64,000 bases of DNA from CAVUAA01 sp963739345. Lineage in GTDB: Bacteria; Chlamydiota; Chlamydiia; Chlamydiales; JAFEGQ01. Below the pieces are notes generated by a model. The model worked only from the letters and a program-made list of their open reading frames with translations. It had not been told where the DNA came from and made no database searches. The position numbers and the translations under genes were made by a program. Shown here piece after piece: positions 17,671 to 26,199 of this stretch (position 1 is the first letter of the stretch; the number at the start of each line of letters is the position of its first letter). Location: positions 124,001 to 188,000 of the forward strand of contig CAVUAA010000001.1 in the NCBI GenBank assembly GCA_963739345.1, written 5' to 3'.

Positions 17671-19038
17671 ATGTTCTTAGATTCTCTAGAGGCGTGGCTC
17701 AACCAGGTTGGGCAGTGGGTGTGGGGGCCGGTGCTGGTCGGGTTGCTGATCGGCACGGGTGTCTATTTCACGTTGATTCTGAGGGGAATTCAATTTCGAC
17801 AGATCGGACGTGCGTTGAGGCTGACGTTTAGTCGGAGTGAGGCGCGCGGTGAGGGGGACATTACCCCGTTTCAGGCGTTGACGACGGCGTTGAGCGCAAC
17901 GGTGGGGACGGGGAACATTGCGGGCGTGGCGACGGCTGTGGTGATTGGGGGAGTGGGGGCTGTCTTCTGGATGTGGGTGAGTGGCGTGGTGGGGATGGCG
18001 CTCAAATATGGTGAGGCGTGTCTGGCCGTGAGGTTTCGGACGATCACCGGTCGGCGAGAGATGGCCGGCGGTCCAATGTATTATATTCAGAATGCGCTTA
18101 GTTGGAAGTGGCTGGCGGTGCTGTTTGCGCTGTTTGGTTTGATGGCGTCGCTTGGCGTAGGCAATATGGTGCAGGCTCATAGTATTGCAGATGTGTTGGA
18201 TGCGACGATTGGGGTCCCTCGTTTGCTGACTGGAGTTGTGCTGGCGTTTGTTTTGGGTGTGGTGATTTTAGGGGGTATTCGGCGAATTGGTCGGGTGACC
18301 TCAATTTTGATTCCAGCGATGGCGCTATTTTATGTGCTGGCCGGCCTGGCTGTGTTGGCGGTGGAGTGGCGATCGGTGCCGGGGGCATTTGGGTTGATTT
18401 TCAAGGCGGCGTTCACGGGTCAGGCGGCTGTGGGTGGATTTTTTGGGGCGTCGGCAATGATGGCGATGCGCATTGGGGTGGCGCGGGGCATTTTTTCGAA
18501 TGAGGCGGGAATGGGAACGGCGGGGATTGCTGCTGCTGCAGCCAAGACGGAAGAGCCTGGACGGCAAGCACTGATTGCGATGGTGGGACCATTTATCGAT
18601 ACGATTATTGTGTGCACGGTGACCGGTTTGGTATTGACGGTGACGGGGGTGCTCGGGACGGTGACGATGAATGGTTCGTTGTTGAATGGCGCTCCATTGA
18701 CGGCGTTAGCATTCGGATCGGCGTTGCCGGGCGGCGCGGGGATGGTCGCTTTGGGGCTGGTTGTCTTCGCCTACTCGACGATGGTGGGATGGGCCTATTA
18801 TGGGGAGAAGCTGCTCGAGTTTCTGGTGGGCGATCGGTTCCGGTTGGGCTATCGTATTTTCTTCTGTCTCCTGGTGATCGGCGGTGCAATGTTACCGCTG
18901 GCAGCGGTGTGGGGTTTTGCCGACATTGCCAACGGCTTGATGGCGCTCTGCAATCTGGTGGGGATGATCGGGTTGGGGGGAATTGTGGTGTCGGAGACAC
19001 GGATCTATCTTGGGGGGAAGCGTGCTGTCAGCGATTGA
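17671..19038 (+). CDS. sodium:alanine/glycine symporter (AGCS family), first copy
   Basis: This 455-residue inner-membrane transporter imports alanine or glycine with sodium. It has about ten to eleven membrane spans and the family signature GTGNIAGVATAVVIGGVGAVFWMW followed by KYGEACLAVRFR. The segment GIFSNEAGMGTAGIAAAAA near residue 275 is the conserved region around the substrate site. The length is typical. It overlaps the next AGCS gene by 17 bases, so the two paralogues are transcribed together. Related to C. trachomatis dagA (CT735). Confidence 0.95.
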   Translation: MFLDSLEAWLNQVGQWVWGPVLVGLLIGTGVYFTLILRGIQFRQIGRALRLTFSRSEARGEGDITPFQALTTALSATVGTGNIAGVATAVVIGGVGAVFWMWVSGVVGMALKYGEACLAVRFRTITGRREMAGGPMYYIQNALSWKWLAVLFALFGLMASLGVGNMVQAHSIADVLDATIGVPRLLTGVVLAFVLGVVILGGIRRIGRVTSILIPAMALFYVLAGLAVLAVEWRSVPGAFGLIFKAAFTGQAAVGGFFGASAMMAMRIGVARGIFSNEAGMGTAGIAAAAAKTEEPGRQALIAMVGPFIDTIIVCTVTGLVLTVTGVLGTVTMNGSLLNGAPLTALAFGSALPGGAGMVALGLVVFAYSTMVGWAYYGEKLLEFLVGDRFRLGYRIFFCLLVIGGAMLPLAAVWGFADIANGLMALCNLVGMIGLGGIVVSETRIYLGGKRAVSD

Positions 19039-20344
19039 GAGTGTGCGTAATCTGATTTGGGGCCCATGGCTCATTGTTATCATTCTGGGGACAGGTCTTT
19101 ATCTCACTATTCGGTTAAGAGGCGTGCAGTTCCGGTGGCTCGGCTATGCGTTGAAACTTGCTTTCATTAAGAGAGATGATGAGTGTGAGGGGGACATCTC
19201 CCACTTTCAGGCGCTGATGACGTCGCTGGCGGCGACGATCGGGATTGGCAACATTGTGGGGGTGGCAACGGCGCTCTCGACAGGGGGCGTGGGTGCCCTT
19301 TTCTGGATGATTATTGCCTCTCTCATTGGTATGGCGACAATCTACGGGGAGGCCTTTTTGGCCATCCGCTTCCGTCACCGCGACAAACGGGATGAGATGG
19401 CAGGTGGGCCAATGTATTATATCCCGTGGAAGTGGTTGGCGGTGATCTTTGCAGTTGCGGGGAGCTTGGCCGCATTGGCAACCGGTAATATGGTGCAGGT
19501 CAACTCGATTGCCGATGTGCTGGTGGGGCAGTTTGGGATGGAGCGGTGGATCGTTGGTGTGGTCATTGCGGTGCTTGTCGCCATCGTTTTATTCGGTGGG
19601 ATTAAAAACATTGGCCGTGTGGCGGGGGTTTTAGTTCCGGTCATGGCGATCGCCTATCTTCTCGGCGGTCTGGTGATCATCATTCTCAAGCTCAATCAGT
19701 TGCCGGCGGCAATTGTCCTTATCCTCGATTCAGCCTTCACCGGCCAAGCGGCAGTGGGGGGCTTTTTGGGAAGCACCGTCATGTTGGCCATTCGTCTGGG
19801 CGTCTCGCGAGGCCTCTTTGCCAGCGAGGCGGGCCTTGGCAGCTCGCCCATCGCCGCCGCCGCCGCCCGCACTGATACCCCCGGTCGGCAGGCGCTGATC
19901 AACATGACCAGCGCTTTCCTATCCGTCTGTATCGTCTGTACAGTCACCGGTCTGGTCATTGCGGTGACAGAAGTCCTGAGCAGTGGAATGACCGGTATCT
20001 CTCTCACGGTCGCTGCCTTCGACTCTGTGATTCCCTACGGCCGCTACATCGTCATGATTGGCGCCACTCTCTTTGGCTATACCACTATCCTTGGGTGGGC
20101 CTACTATGGCGAGCGGTGCACCGAGTATCTCTTTCATGAGCGGAGTATCTGGATCTACCGCATCCTCTATGTGGCGGTCATCATCCCCGGCGCTGTCCTC
20201 GACTTGGAAGTGGTGTGGGGCCTCGCTGACATCACCAATGCCTTTATGGCCGTCCCCAATCTCATAGGTCTCCTGGCCTTAAGCGGTCTCCTCGCCACCG
20301 AGTCTCGTGCGTTCTTGCAGCAGGTTCGTCAGGAAGAGACTTGA
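19022..20344 (+). CDS. sodium:alanine/glycine symporter (AGCS family), second copy
   Basis: This 440-residue paralogue of the upstream gene has the same architecture, with signature IGNIVGVATALSTGGVGALFWM and GLFASEAGLGSSPIAAAAARTD. I chose the GTG at 19022 because a GGGGGGAAG ribosome site lies just before it and the product then aligns with the start of the first copy; the longer frame from 18983 lies inside the first gene. The copies clearly diverged long ago, which suggests different substrate preference. The last 16 bases overlap the convergent valS. Confidence 0.95.
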   Translation: MLSAIESVRNLIWGPWLIVIILGTGLYLTIRLRGVQFRWLGYALKLAFIKRDDECEGDISHFQALMTSLAATIGIGNIVGVATALSTGGVGALFWMIIASLIGMATIYGEAFLAIRFRHRDKRDEMAGGPMYYIPWKWLAVIFAVAGSLAALATGNMVQVNSIADVLVGQFGMERWIVGVVIAVLVAIVLFGGIKNIGRVAGVLVPVMAIAYLLGGLVIIILKLNQLPAAIVLILDSAFTGQAAVGGFLGSTVMLAIRLGVSRGLFASEAGLGSSPIAAAAARTDTPGRQALINMTSAFLSVCIVCTVTGLVIAVTEVLSSGMTGISLTVAAFDSVIPYGRYIVMIGATLFGYTTILGWAYYGERCTEYLFHERSIWIYRILYVAVIIPGAVLDLEVVWGLADITNAFMAVPNLIGLLALSGLLATESRAFLQQVRQEET

Positions 20345-23151
20345 GCGAGTTTTGAGGTCACTTCGTCGAGCTCTTTTTCAGCTTGTGAGAGCATCTGCTT
20401 GGTGTTTTGGACGAGCGCTTCGGGCGCCTTGTCGGTGAAGGCGCGGTTGGAGAGGCGGCCTTGGATGGAGGCGATTTGCTTTGCGAGCTTTTCTCGCTGT
20501 TTCTCAAGACGGAGTTTTTCTTGCTCGCGCATTTCGGCCGGAAGGGGAACGAGGATTTTGACATCTTCAATCATGGCGGTGGCGGAGAAGGCAAGCTCTG
20601 GCTCGCGTGAGTGGAAGGCAATGTCGCGCGACTTGAGAAGGGCGGGGATGAGGTGTTGGTGCTCCTGGATGGTCTGGAGGGTGTGCGAGGAGGCGGTGGC
20701 GACAAAGAGGATGTCGGTCTCGATGCCAGGTGGGAGGTTCATCTCACCGCGGATGTTGCGGACAGTGTAGATGACCCGCTGGAGGAGCTCGAAGGCGGCT
20801 TCGACGCGGGGGTTGATGTCAGCGGGGGTGATCACTTGTGGGTAGGGAGCGACGATGCAGGCAGAAGAGAGGAGAGCAGTGATGCACTCAACGGTGTAGG
20901 GATCTGCCCGCCCTGGCATCTGAACACCTTTGAGGTGCTCTTGGAGGGCGGAGAAGAGCTCTTCTGAGATAAACGGTGCCATGGGGTGGAGGAGGCGGAG
21001 AGCCTGCGAGAGGGCAATGACGAGAAGCTTCTGCTTGTTCCGTCGCTGCACTTTGGTCCCTGTCTTGCCAAAGAGAACGGGTTTAGCCACCTCGACGTAG
21101 TAGGCGCAAAAATCTTTCCAGAAGAAGTCGTAGGCGGCAGTGGCGGCGTGGTCGAAGGCGTAGTTGGAGAGGTGGTCGCCGACGGTTTTAGCGGTCCGGT
21201 TGAGAACGGAGAGGAGCCACTTGTCTTCGAGGGAGAGCTGGTCGAGGGTGAGCCCTTTGGCAAATTCTTCGGCGGTGAGGTCTTCTAGATTCATGAAGGC
21301 GAAGCGGGCGCCATTCCAGATCTTGTTGGTGAAGTTGCGGAACTCCTCGAAGCGGCGGCGGTCGAGATCGATCTGCATGTTTTGCGGACCACTTGCACAA
21401 AGGGCCATCCGCATCGCGTCGGTTCCATATTCACCGATGATCTCGTAGGGGTCGATCACGTTCCCCTTCGACTTGGAGAGCTTCTCCCACTTCGACTTCA
21501 CACCTTTTGGCAGCGGTTCCCCTTTGTCGTAGGCGATCCGCTCTTTATTCGAGACATAGGTGATGCCCCCATCGGGATTGTCCCGCCAGTAGGAGTGGCC
21601 GTAGATGAGGCCGTGGAGGAAACTCTCTGGGAAAGGAACTTCGCCCATCGCGTATTCGCCCATCATGATCATCCGCGCCACCCAGAAGAAGAGGATGTCA
21701 TGGCCTGTGACGAGGACGGCGTTGGGGTAAAACTTCTCAAGCTGCGCCGTCTCATCAGGCCAACCGAGCGTGCTAAAGGGCCAAAGAGCGGAGGAGAACC
21801 AGGTATCGAGAGCATCGGGGTCTTGTACCCACTTCTCAGGGTCGGGCGCCTCGCCTGTCCCATCCCAGCAGATCATCTCTTCTGGATTGGACTTGTTGTA
21901 CCAGATGGGAATCCGGTGTCCCCACCAGAGTTGCCGGCTGATGCACCAGTCGCGCAGGTTGTCGATCCAGTGGAAGTAGGTGTTGTTCCAGCTCTGAGGA
22001 ATGAGCTTCACACGGTCATCCGTTACCGCCGCATGGAGCTTCTTCTTGAACTCTTTGGTGTCGACAAACCACTGCTTCGACATGTAGGGCTCGATGACCG
22101 CTTTTGAGCGGTAGGAGATGCCCACTCGCTGGGTGTGTTTCTCCTTCTTCACGAGAAGGCCCTGCTTTTCAAGCTCTTGAGCCACCGCCTCGCGCGCCTC
22201 TTCCATCGTCTGGCCAGCGAAGGGGCCGCCGATCTCGTTCATCCGCCCGTCGGGTGTCATCACGTTGATCAACGGCAGGTCGTGTCGCATTCCGAGCTGG
22301 TTGTCGTTGGGGTCGTGGGCGGGGGTGATCTTCACCACCCCCGTTCCAAACTCCCGCTCCACCATATAGTCGGCCACCACGGGAATGTCCCGGTCGGCGA
22401 TTGGCAAGCGGATCATCTTGCCGACGATTGACTTGTAACGCTCATCTTCGGGGTGGACAGCGACCGCTGTGTCGCCGAGCATTGTTTCGGGGCGTGTCGT
22501 CGCCACCACCACCTCGCCACTTCCATCGGCGAGTGGATAGCGGATGTGCCACAGATGCGTTTCCCGCTCAATGTACTCCACTTCATCATCGGCGAGCGCT
22601 GTCTGCGTCACCGGATCCCAATTGACCAGATAGTCGCCCCTGTAGATCAGCCCCTGATCGAACAGTTTTTTAAAAATCGTCTGAACGGCCCGCGATGCCT
22701 TGTCGTCCATCGAGAAGCGGTAGTGGGCCCAGTCGCACGAGCAGCCAAGCGCTCGGAACTGATCTTTGATTCCCTCTTCCTTCTCACCCTTCCACTGCCA
22801 GACGTGCTTGAGAAACTCCTCCCGCGAATAATCTTTTCGCCGTTTCCCCTCCGTCGCCATCAGGTGTCTTTCGACAACCGTCTGCGTTGCAATTCCCGCA
22901 TGATCGCAGCCCGGAACCCACAGCACTTCCATGCCGCACATCCGTTTCCAGCGAATCAAAATATCTTGAAGGGTTGAGACCAACGCATGGCCCATGTGCA
23001 ACGCCCCCGTCACATTGGGTGGCGGCATCACGATGCAATAGGGATCCTTCTCTGATTCGAGATCGGCCTCAAAAAACCCTTCGGTCTCCCAAAAAGTGTA
23101 CCACTTGGCATCGACCGCTTTGGGGTCGTATCGCTTGTCTAATTCAGGCAT
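20329..23151 (-). CDS. valS: valyl-tRNA synthetase
   Basis: This 940-residue class I enzyme charges tRNA-Val. The HIGH motif is HMGH in PPNVTGALHMGHAL, and the KMSKS motif is KLSKSKGNVIDP. The editing domain region and a C-terminal coiled coil (KQREKLAKQIASIQGRLSN) typical of ValRS are present. I chose ATG 23151 (MPELDKRYDPK) rather than 23178, because homologues begin with this segment. In C. trachomatis valS lies between the V-ATPase operon and pknD, as it does here with extra genes between. A fragment of its 5' part is found at 23976-24089. Confidence 0.97.
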   Translation of the reverse strand: MPELDKRYDPKAVDAKWYTFWETEGFFEADLESEKDPYCIVMPPPNVTGALHMGHALVSTLQDILIRWKRMCGMEVLWVPGCDHAGIATQTVVERHLMATEGKRRKDYSREEFLKHVWQWKGEKEEGIKDQFRALGCSCDWAHYRFSMDDKASRAVQTIFKKLFDQGLIYRGDYLVNWDPVTQTALADDEVEYIERETHLWHIRYPLADGSGEVVVATTRPETMLGDTAVAVHPEDERYKSIVGKMIRLPIADRDIPVVADYMVEREFGTGVVKITPAHDPNDNQLGMRHDLPLINVMTPDGRMNEIGGPFAGQTMEEAREAVAQELEKQGLLVKKEKHTQRVGISYRSKAVIEPYMSKQWFVDTKEFKKKLHAAVTDDRVKLIPQSWNNTYFHWIDNLRDWCISRQLWWGHRIPIWYNKSNPEEMICWDGTGEAPDPEKWVQDPDALDTWFSSALWPFSTLGWPDETAQLEKFYPNAVLVTGHDILFFWVARMIMMGEYAMGEVPFPESFLHGLIYGHSYWRDNPDGGITYVSNKERIAYDKGEPLPKGVKSKWEKLSKSKGNVIDPYEIIGEYGTDAMRMALCASGPQNMQIDLDRRRFEEFRNFTNKIWNGARFAFMNLEDLTAEEFAKGLTLDQLSLEDKWLLSVLNRTAKTVGDHLSNYAFDHAATAAYDFFWKDFCAYYVEVAKPVLFGKTGTKVQRRNKQKLLVIALSQALRLLHPMAPFISEELFSALQEHLKGVQMPGRADPYTVECITALLSSACIVAPYPQVITPADINPRVEAAFELLQRVIYTVRNIRGEMNLPPGIETDILFVATASSHTLQTIQEHQHLIPALLKSRDIAFHSREPELAFSATAMIEDVKILVPLPAEMREQEKLRLEKQREKLAKQIASIQGRLSNRAFTDKAPEALVQNTKQMLSQAEKELDEVTSKLAQVSS

Positions 23152-23254
23152 GTGCAAAATCTTAACCCACCGCACCATCTATCCGCAAGCGCAGTACGAC
23201 CATTGAGTAGCGACTGGTTCGTCGCTACTCATCGTTAGCCGTGTCGGTGTATTG

Positions 23255-23866
23255 CTAGAGCTCTTTGGTCTCGTCAGTCTTTTTGGTCTTGTTCTTTTTG
23301 GTCTTGTTCTCTTGGACCTTGTTCTCTTGGACCTTGTTCTCTTGGACCTTGTTCTCTTGGACCTTGTTCTCTTGGACCTTGTTCTCTTGGACCTTGTTCT
23401 CTTGGACCTTGTTCTCTTGGACCTTGTTCTCTTGGACCTTGTTCTCTTGGACCTTGTTCTTTTGGACCTTGTTCTCTTGGACCTTGACCTCTTCGACTTT
23501 GAACTCTTCGACTTTGAACTCTTCGGAGTCACTGGCCTCTTCGGAGTCACTGACCTCTTCGACCTTGGCCTCTTCGGAGTCACTGACCTCTTCGGAGTTA
23601 TGGACCTCTTCAGATTCAGAGTGACGGAGCTTTTTAGACTCATTGGACTCGTCAGTCTTGGTCGGGAAACGGGCAGCGATTACCAGGGCGAGGCCAGCGG
23701 CCACGGCCGATGGGCCAATCCACGTGGCTTGCGGGATATGAAGCCACTTGACTTGAGGAAAGGCACGAGGTGCGAGCATGGTAGCTAGGCCGCATCCGGC
23801 AACGATTAACCCGGCGGTTTGCCAGTTAGAGAGTGATGACTGTTGTGTGTGGTCGATCGAAGACAT
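23255..23866 (-). CDS. membrane-hairpin protein with KVQEN pentapeptide repeats
   Basis: This 203-residue protein has an N-terminal bilobed hydrophobic hairpin (about residues 15-65). A serine/glutamate-rich linker contains SDSEEASDSEEF and VEEFKVEEVKVQE motifs. The tail is about twelve copies of the pentapeptide KVQEN, then KTKKN and a short end. The tail is likely a long charged helix with five-residue periodicity. It has a good AAGGAG site nine bases before the ATG. The lobe resembles that of the 17413 protein. I see no homologous family; a surface-exposed or secreted membrane protein with a variable-length tail is a reasonable inference. Confidence 0.7.
   Translation of the reverse strand: MSSIDHTQQSSLSNWQTAGLIVAGCGLATMLAPRAFPQVKWLHIPQATWIGPSAVAAGLALVIAARFPTKTDESNESKKLRHSESEEVHNSEEVSDSEEAKVEEVSDSEEASDSEEFKVEEFKVEEVKVQENKVQKNKVQENKVQENKVQENKVQENKVQENKVQENKVQENKVQENKVQENKVQENKTKKNKTKKTDETKEL
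23281..23484. repeat. 15-bp tandem repeat inside the KVQEN gene
   Basis: About twelve near-identical copies of a 15-base unit (CTTGTTCTCTTGGAC on the plus strand) run head to tail, flanked by degenerate copies. The unit is a multiple of three, so copy-number changes preserve the reading frame. The degenerate ends and nearly identical middle are typical of recent expansion by slippage. There are no spacers, so this is not a CRISPR array. Confidence 0.92.
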
Positions 23867-23975
23867 GTTGCTACTCCTTGTTGTTGGGTCGCGTGAGGAT
23901 AGCGTAAAGGAAGATTAATGGGAAATAGACTCAAATTATTTAATGTGGAGATTGCTGGGAGGCGAGGGTGGGCCG

Positions 23976-24089
23976 GGGTGTGTTTCTACGACCGTTTGCG
24001 TCGCCATGCCCGCATGATCGCAGCCCGGAACCCACAGCACTTCCATGCCGCACATCCGCCTCAAAAAATCTTACGTCTCAAAAAGTGTC
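23976..24089 (-). pseudogene. fragment of valS (5' region) with internal deletion
   Basis: Bases 23976-24058 match valS 22861-22945 (the segment coding around WVPGCDHAGIATQTVV), including a long run of identity from CCCGCATGATCGCAGCCCGG onward. Bases 24059-24089 then match valS 23067-23099. The intervening ~120 bases of valS are missing. The fragment is in the same orientation as valS and lies beyond the 23255-23866 gene, so that gene is flanked by the intact valS 5' end and this copy. It cannot encode a product. Confidence 0.82.
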
Positions 24090-24123
24090 ACGATTTTTCT
24101 AGTGCGGCATGGTAAGGAATCTA

Positions 24124-25080
24124 TTAAATGCCCTCTCGTCCTTCCAGGGTTTTGTGCTTTAGTCGTCGCACAGCCTGTTCAGCTTTCTTGTAGCCATCTT
24201 TGGCGGCCTTGCCGTACCAAAGGATTGCTTTCCTCTGGTTGATCTCTGTCCCCCACCCCTTTTCGTAGCACTGTGCCAGCCAAAATCGCGCCTTCCGGTG
24301 CCTCTGGTGAGCAGCCTCGCGCAGGAGCTGATAGGCACTCTTGTCCCGATTCCGAACCTCTACAACGCCTTGCAGGTAGAGGCAGGCTAGGTTGTACTTG
24401 GCTATTGGGTTGCCCTGTTTCGAGGCGGCGAGCTGCCAGCAAAGAAGGGTGGCAGGTGGGTACCCTTGTCTTGATGCGTGCTCTAGAAAGGCATTGCTAG
24501 CGCCCACGTTGATGCTGGTGGGCAGCTCTCGTAAAGCTTTGGCGGCAACGGTTGAGAAGACGGGACAGACTCTGGCGCCAAGGATCTCGATGGCGATCAG
24601 CGGTTCTCGTTCGCGCTTGGAGATCTTGAGGCATACATCGCGGATGTCCTTCCATGGGAATTCCCACACAATTTCCAATTTATCCATCCGCTCAATCAAC
24701 TCATCCAGACTTAGTCGATCGGTAAGGTAGTTGTTGGCAAGCTCAGAGAGGGTGAGCACCTCAGCTAACCGCTTTTGGCCAACGCCTTTCGCCCAGCAGC
24801 TTAACAGTTCAAGGTCATCGCTCCCTAGCGAGAGGGGCTGCCTCTTACCCATCAAGTCAATGAGCTGGTTGATGACGAAGAAATTGAATGGCCCCAGATC
24901 GTTGGCCTCCGTTTTTTGCCCGTTAAACCACTTCGTATTGACACCGAGGTCAACTCCATCAATTGTGGTTAGCGAGAGGGCATGCGGGTCACTCGGTTGG
25001 CATTTCCACTCTTCGAGCTTGGCAGTCGGCCGCTCAGGTGATAGATCTTTAATAAACCAAACCTTTTTAATCTCTTCCAT
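24124..25080 (-). CDS. Sel1-repeat protein with a novel N-terminal domain
   Basis: This 318-residue protein ends with Sel1-like repeats (about residues 215-305): AKYNLACLYLQGV, ARFWLAQCYEKGWGTEINQRKAILWYGKAAKDG. Such alpha-hairpin repeats mediate protein-protein contacts and are common in Legionella and chlamydial host-interaction proteins. The first ~200 residues form a domain I do not recognise, shared with the neighbouring gene (motifs GQKRLAEVLTLSELANNYL, PWKDI and PVFSTVAAKAL). No signal peptide. A GGAG site is eight bases before the ATG. It is likely co-regulated or duplicated with the 25155 gene. Confidence 0.8.
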   Translation of the reverse strand: MEEIKKVWFIKDLSPERPTAKLEEWKCQPSDPHALSLTTIDGVDLGVNTKWFNGQKTEANDLGPFNFFVINQLIDLMGKRQPLSLGSDDLELLSCWAKGVGQKRLAEVLTLSELANNYLTDRLSLDELIERMDKLEIVWEFPWKDIRDVCLKISKREREPLIAIEILGARVCPVFSTVAAKALRELPTSINVGASNAFLEHASRQGYPPATLLCWQLAASKQGNPIAKYNLACLYLQGVVEVRNRDKSAYQLLREAAHQRHRKARFWLAQCYEKGWGTEINQRKAILWYGKAAKDGYKKAEQAVRRLKHKTLEGREGI

Positions 25081-25154
25081 TGAGAAACTCCGAGTAGTAC
25101 AAGGAAGTGAGTTTATAGAAAGAGAGGTTTAAAGGCGAGATTGGTAGATCCGGG

Positions 25155-25994
25155 TCAAAGTTCCGACGAGTCGTCGGAGTTGCGATCGTCCCGTTTCCTT
25201 TTGAGGAGGCGGTTGCCTAGAGACTTGTTTTTGGGGAGAATGGTGCCGCCATTCAGGAATGCGTCCGCCAACTGATCGAGTGCTGGTCCGTGATTCTGCT
25301 GGGCTGACTTGATGGTCCATAGGGTGGCGTCACAGAGGTCGCTCACTGAGGGCCCCTTGTTGCGAAAATGGGTGGCCAGCTCAAGTTGAGCTTCCGCATC
25401 TCCTCCGTCGGCCCGATCCTTCAAGAGGCCGAATGGGGTGAGAATGTCATGGCGAGTTAAGCCGAGATTCTGGAGCAGCCGATGGGCTTCTGGGTAGTTC
25501 CTCTTGAGTGGATCTAGGAGCAATTGATTCCTCGTCCATCTACTCAAATCATCGGGCATCTGTGTGAGGACTGTGGCCGCGACGGTTGCGAAGACCGGAC
25601 CGGAGACGCCGAAAAAGAGGTGTCCGGCGCATTCCATCCCATCTTTTGCGTTGGGTGCACGGCAGAGCCCCTCGTGCAGCTCCTTCCAAGGCGACTCTTT
25701 GACGATGTGCAGTTGTCCCATTTGGTTCGAAAATTGGGCGAGTGAGGAGTGATCGGCGAGAAAGTCGCTGGCAAGGAGGGAGAGGGTGAGCACTTCGGAG
25801 AGGCGGTGCTGGCCGACGGCTGCTGCGCATAGGCTCACTCGCTTGAGTTCCGATTCTTCTAATGCGATTGGCCACAATCCGTGGAGAAGATCGAGCAGCT
25901 GATGGATGGTCGCCAGCTCAAAGTGTGAAAAGATTTTTGCAGACTTAATCCACTTGCCATTGATGAGGGTGGTGAAGCCGTCGGAGCTGGTCAC
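25155..25994 (-). CDS. paralogue of the Sel1-repeat protein, 5' end apparently truncated
   Basis: This 279-residue frame is a diverged tandem copy of the 24124-25080 gene: it shares GQHRLSEVLTLSLLASDFL, ESPWKELHEGLC and GPVFATVAATVL. The Sel1 region is more degenerate. The frame starts at GTG 25994, but clear homology continues upstream in the same frame (SHPYALKV, matching DPHALSL in the paralogue) to about 26040, with no start codon before a TAG at 26064-26066. The nested palindrome and IS982 transposase lie immediately upstream. The gene has therefore probably lost its true start. It may be a pseudogene or use an internal GTG. Confidence 0.6.
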   Translation of the reverse strand: MTSSDGFTTLINGKWIKSAKIFSHFELATIHQLLDLLHGLWPIALEESELKRVSLCAAAVGQHRLSEVLTLSLLASDFLADHSSLAQFSNQMGQLHIVKESPWKELHEGLCRAPNAKDGMECAGHLFFGVSGPVFATVAATVLTQMPDDLSRWTRNQLLLDPLKRNYPEAHRLLQNLGLTRHDILTPFGLLKDRADGGDAEAQLELATHFRNKGPSVSDLCDATLWTIKSAQQNHGPALDQLADAFLNGGTILPKNKSLGNRLLKRKRDDRNSDDSSEL

Positions 25995-26070
25995 TTTGAG
26001 CGCGTACGGATGGCTCAGGCCGACATGTCGCTCAGTGTTGGGTAGGAGCTTTGACCCAGTTTGCTACCCT

Positions 26071-26192
26071 GACTCGACTCAAGGGTTAGCGAAGTGGTTC
26101 AGATACGACCGGAACGCCGACGGCAAGGGTACTCCCTTGCCAAGAAGTTTCGGGAAGTAGATGGGTCGCTGCAGCAGCCCTTGAGTCGAGCC
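26071..26192. repeat. nested inverted repeat on the left flank of the IS982 gene
   Basis: Outer arms 26073-26085 and 26178-26190 are perfect 13-base reverse complements (CTCGACTCAAGGG). In the centre, 26122-26141 is a perfect palindrome with 8-base arms GGCAAGGG and CCCTTGCC around TACT. A second nested structure with a related centre lies at 27074-27192 on the other side of the transposase gene. No open frame covers it. Confidence 0.75.
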
Positions 26193-26199
26193 AATTTTC

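Noticed and set aside
23281..23484. Possible CRISPR array
   Set aside because: Units are contiguous 15-mers without spacers and encode a repeat peptide.
23252..23788. Plus-strand frame with repeated VLLDL, opposite the KVQEN gene
   Set aside because: It is the complement of the 15-bp array; it has no ribosome site, whereas the minus-strand frame has one and a credible membrane hairpin.
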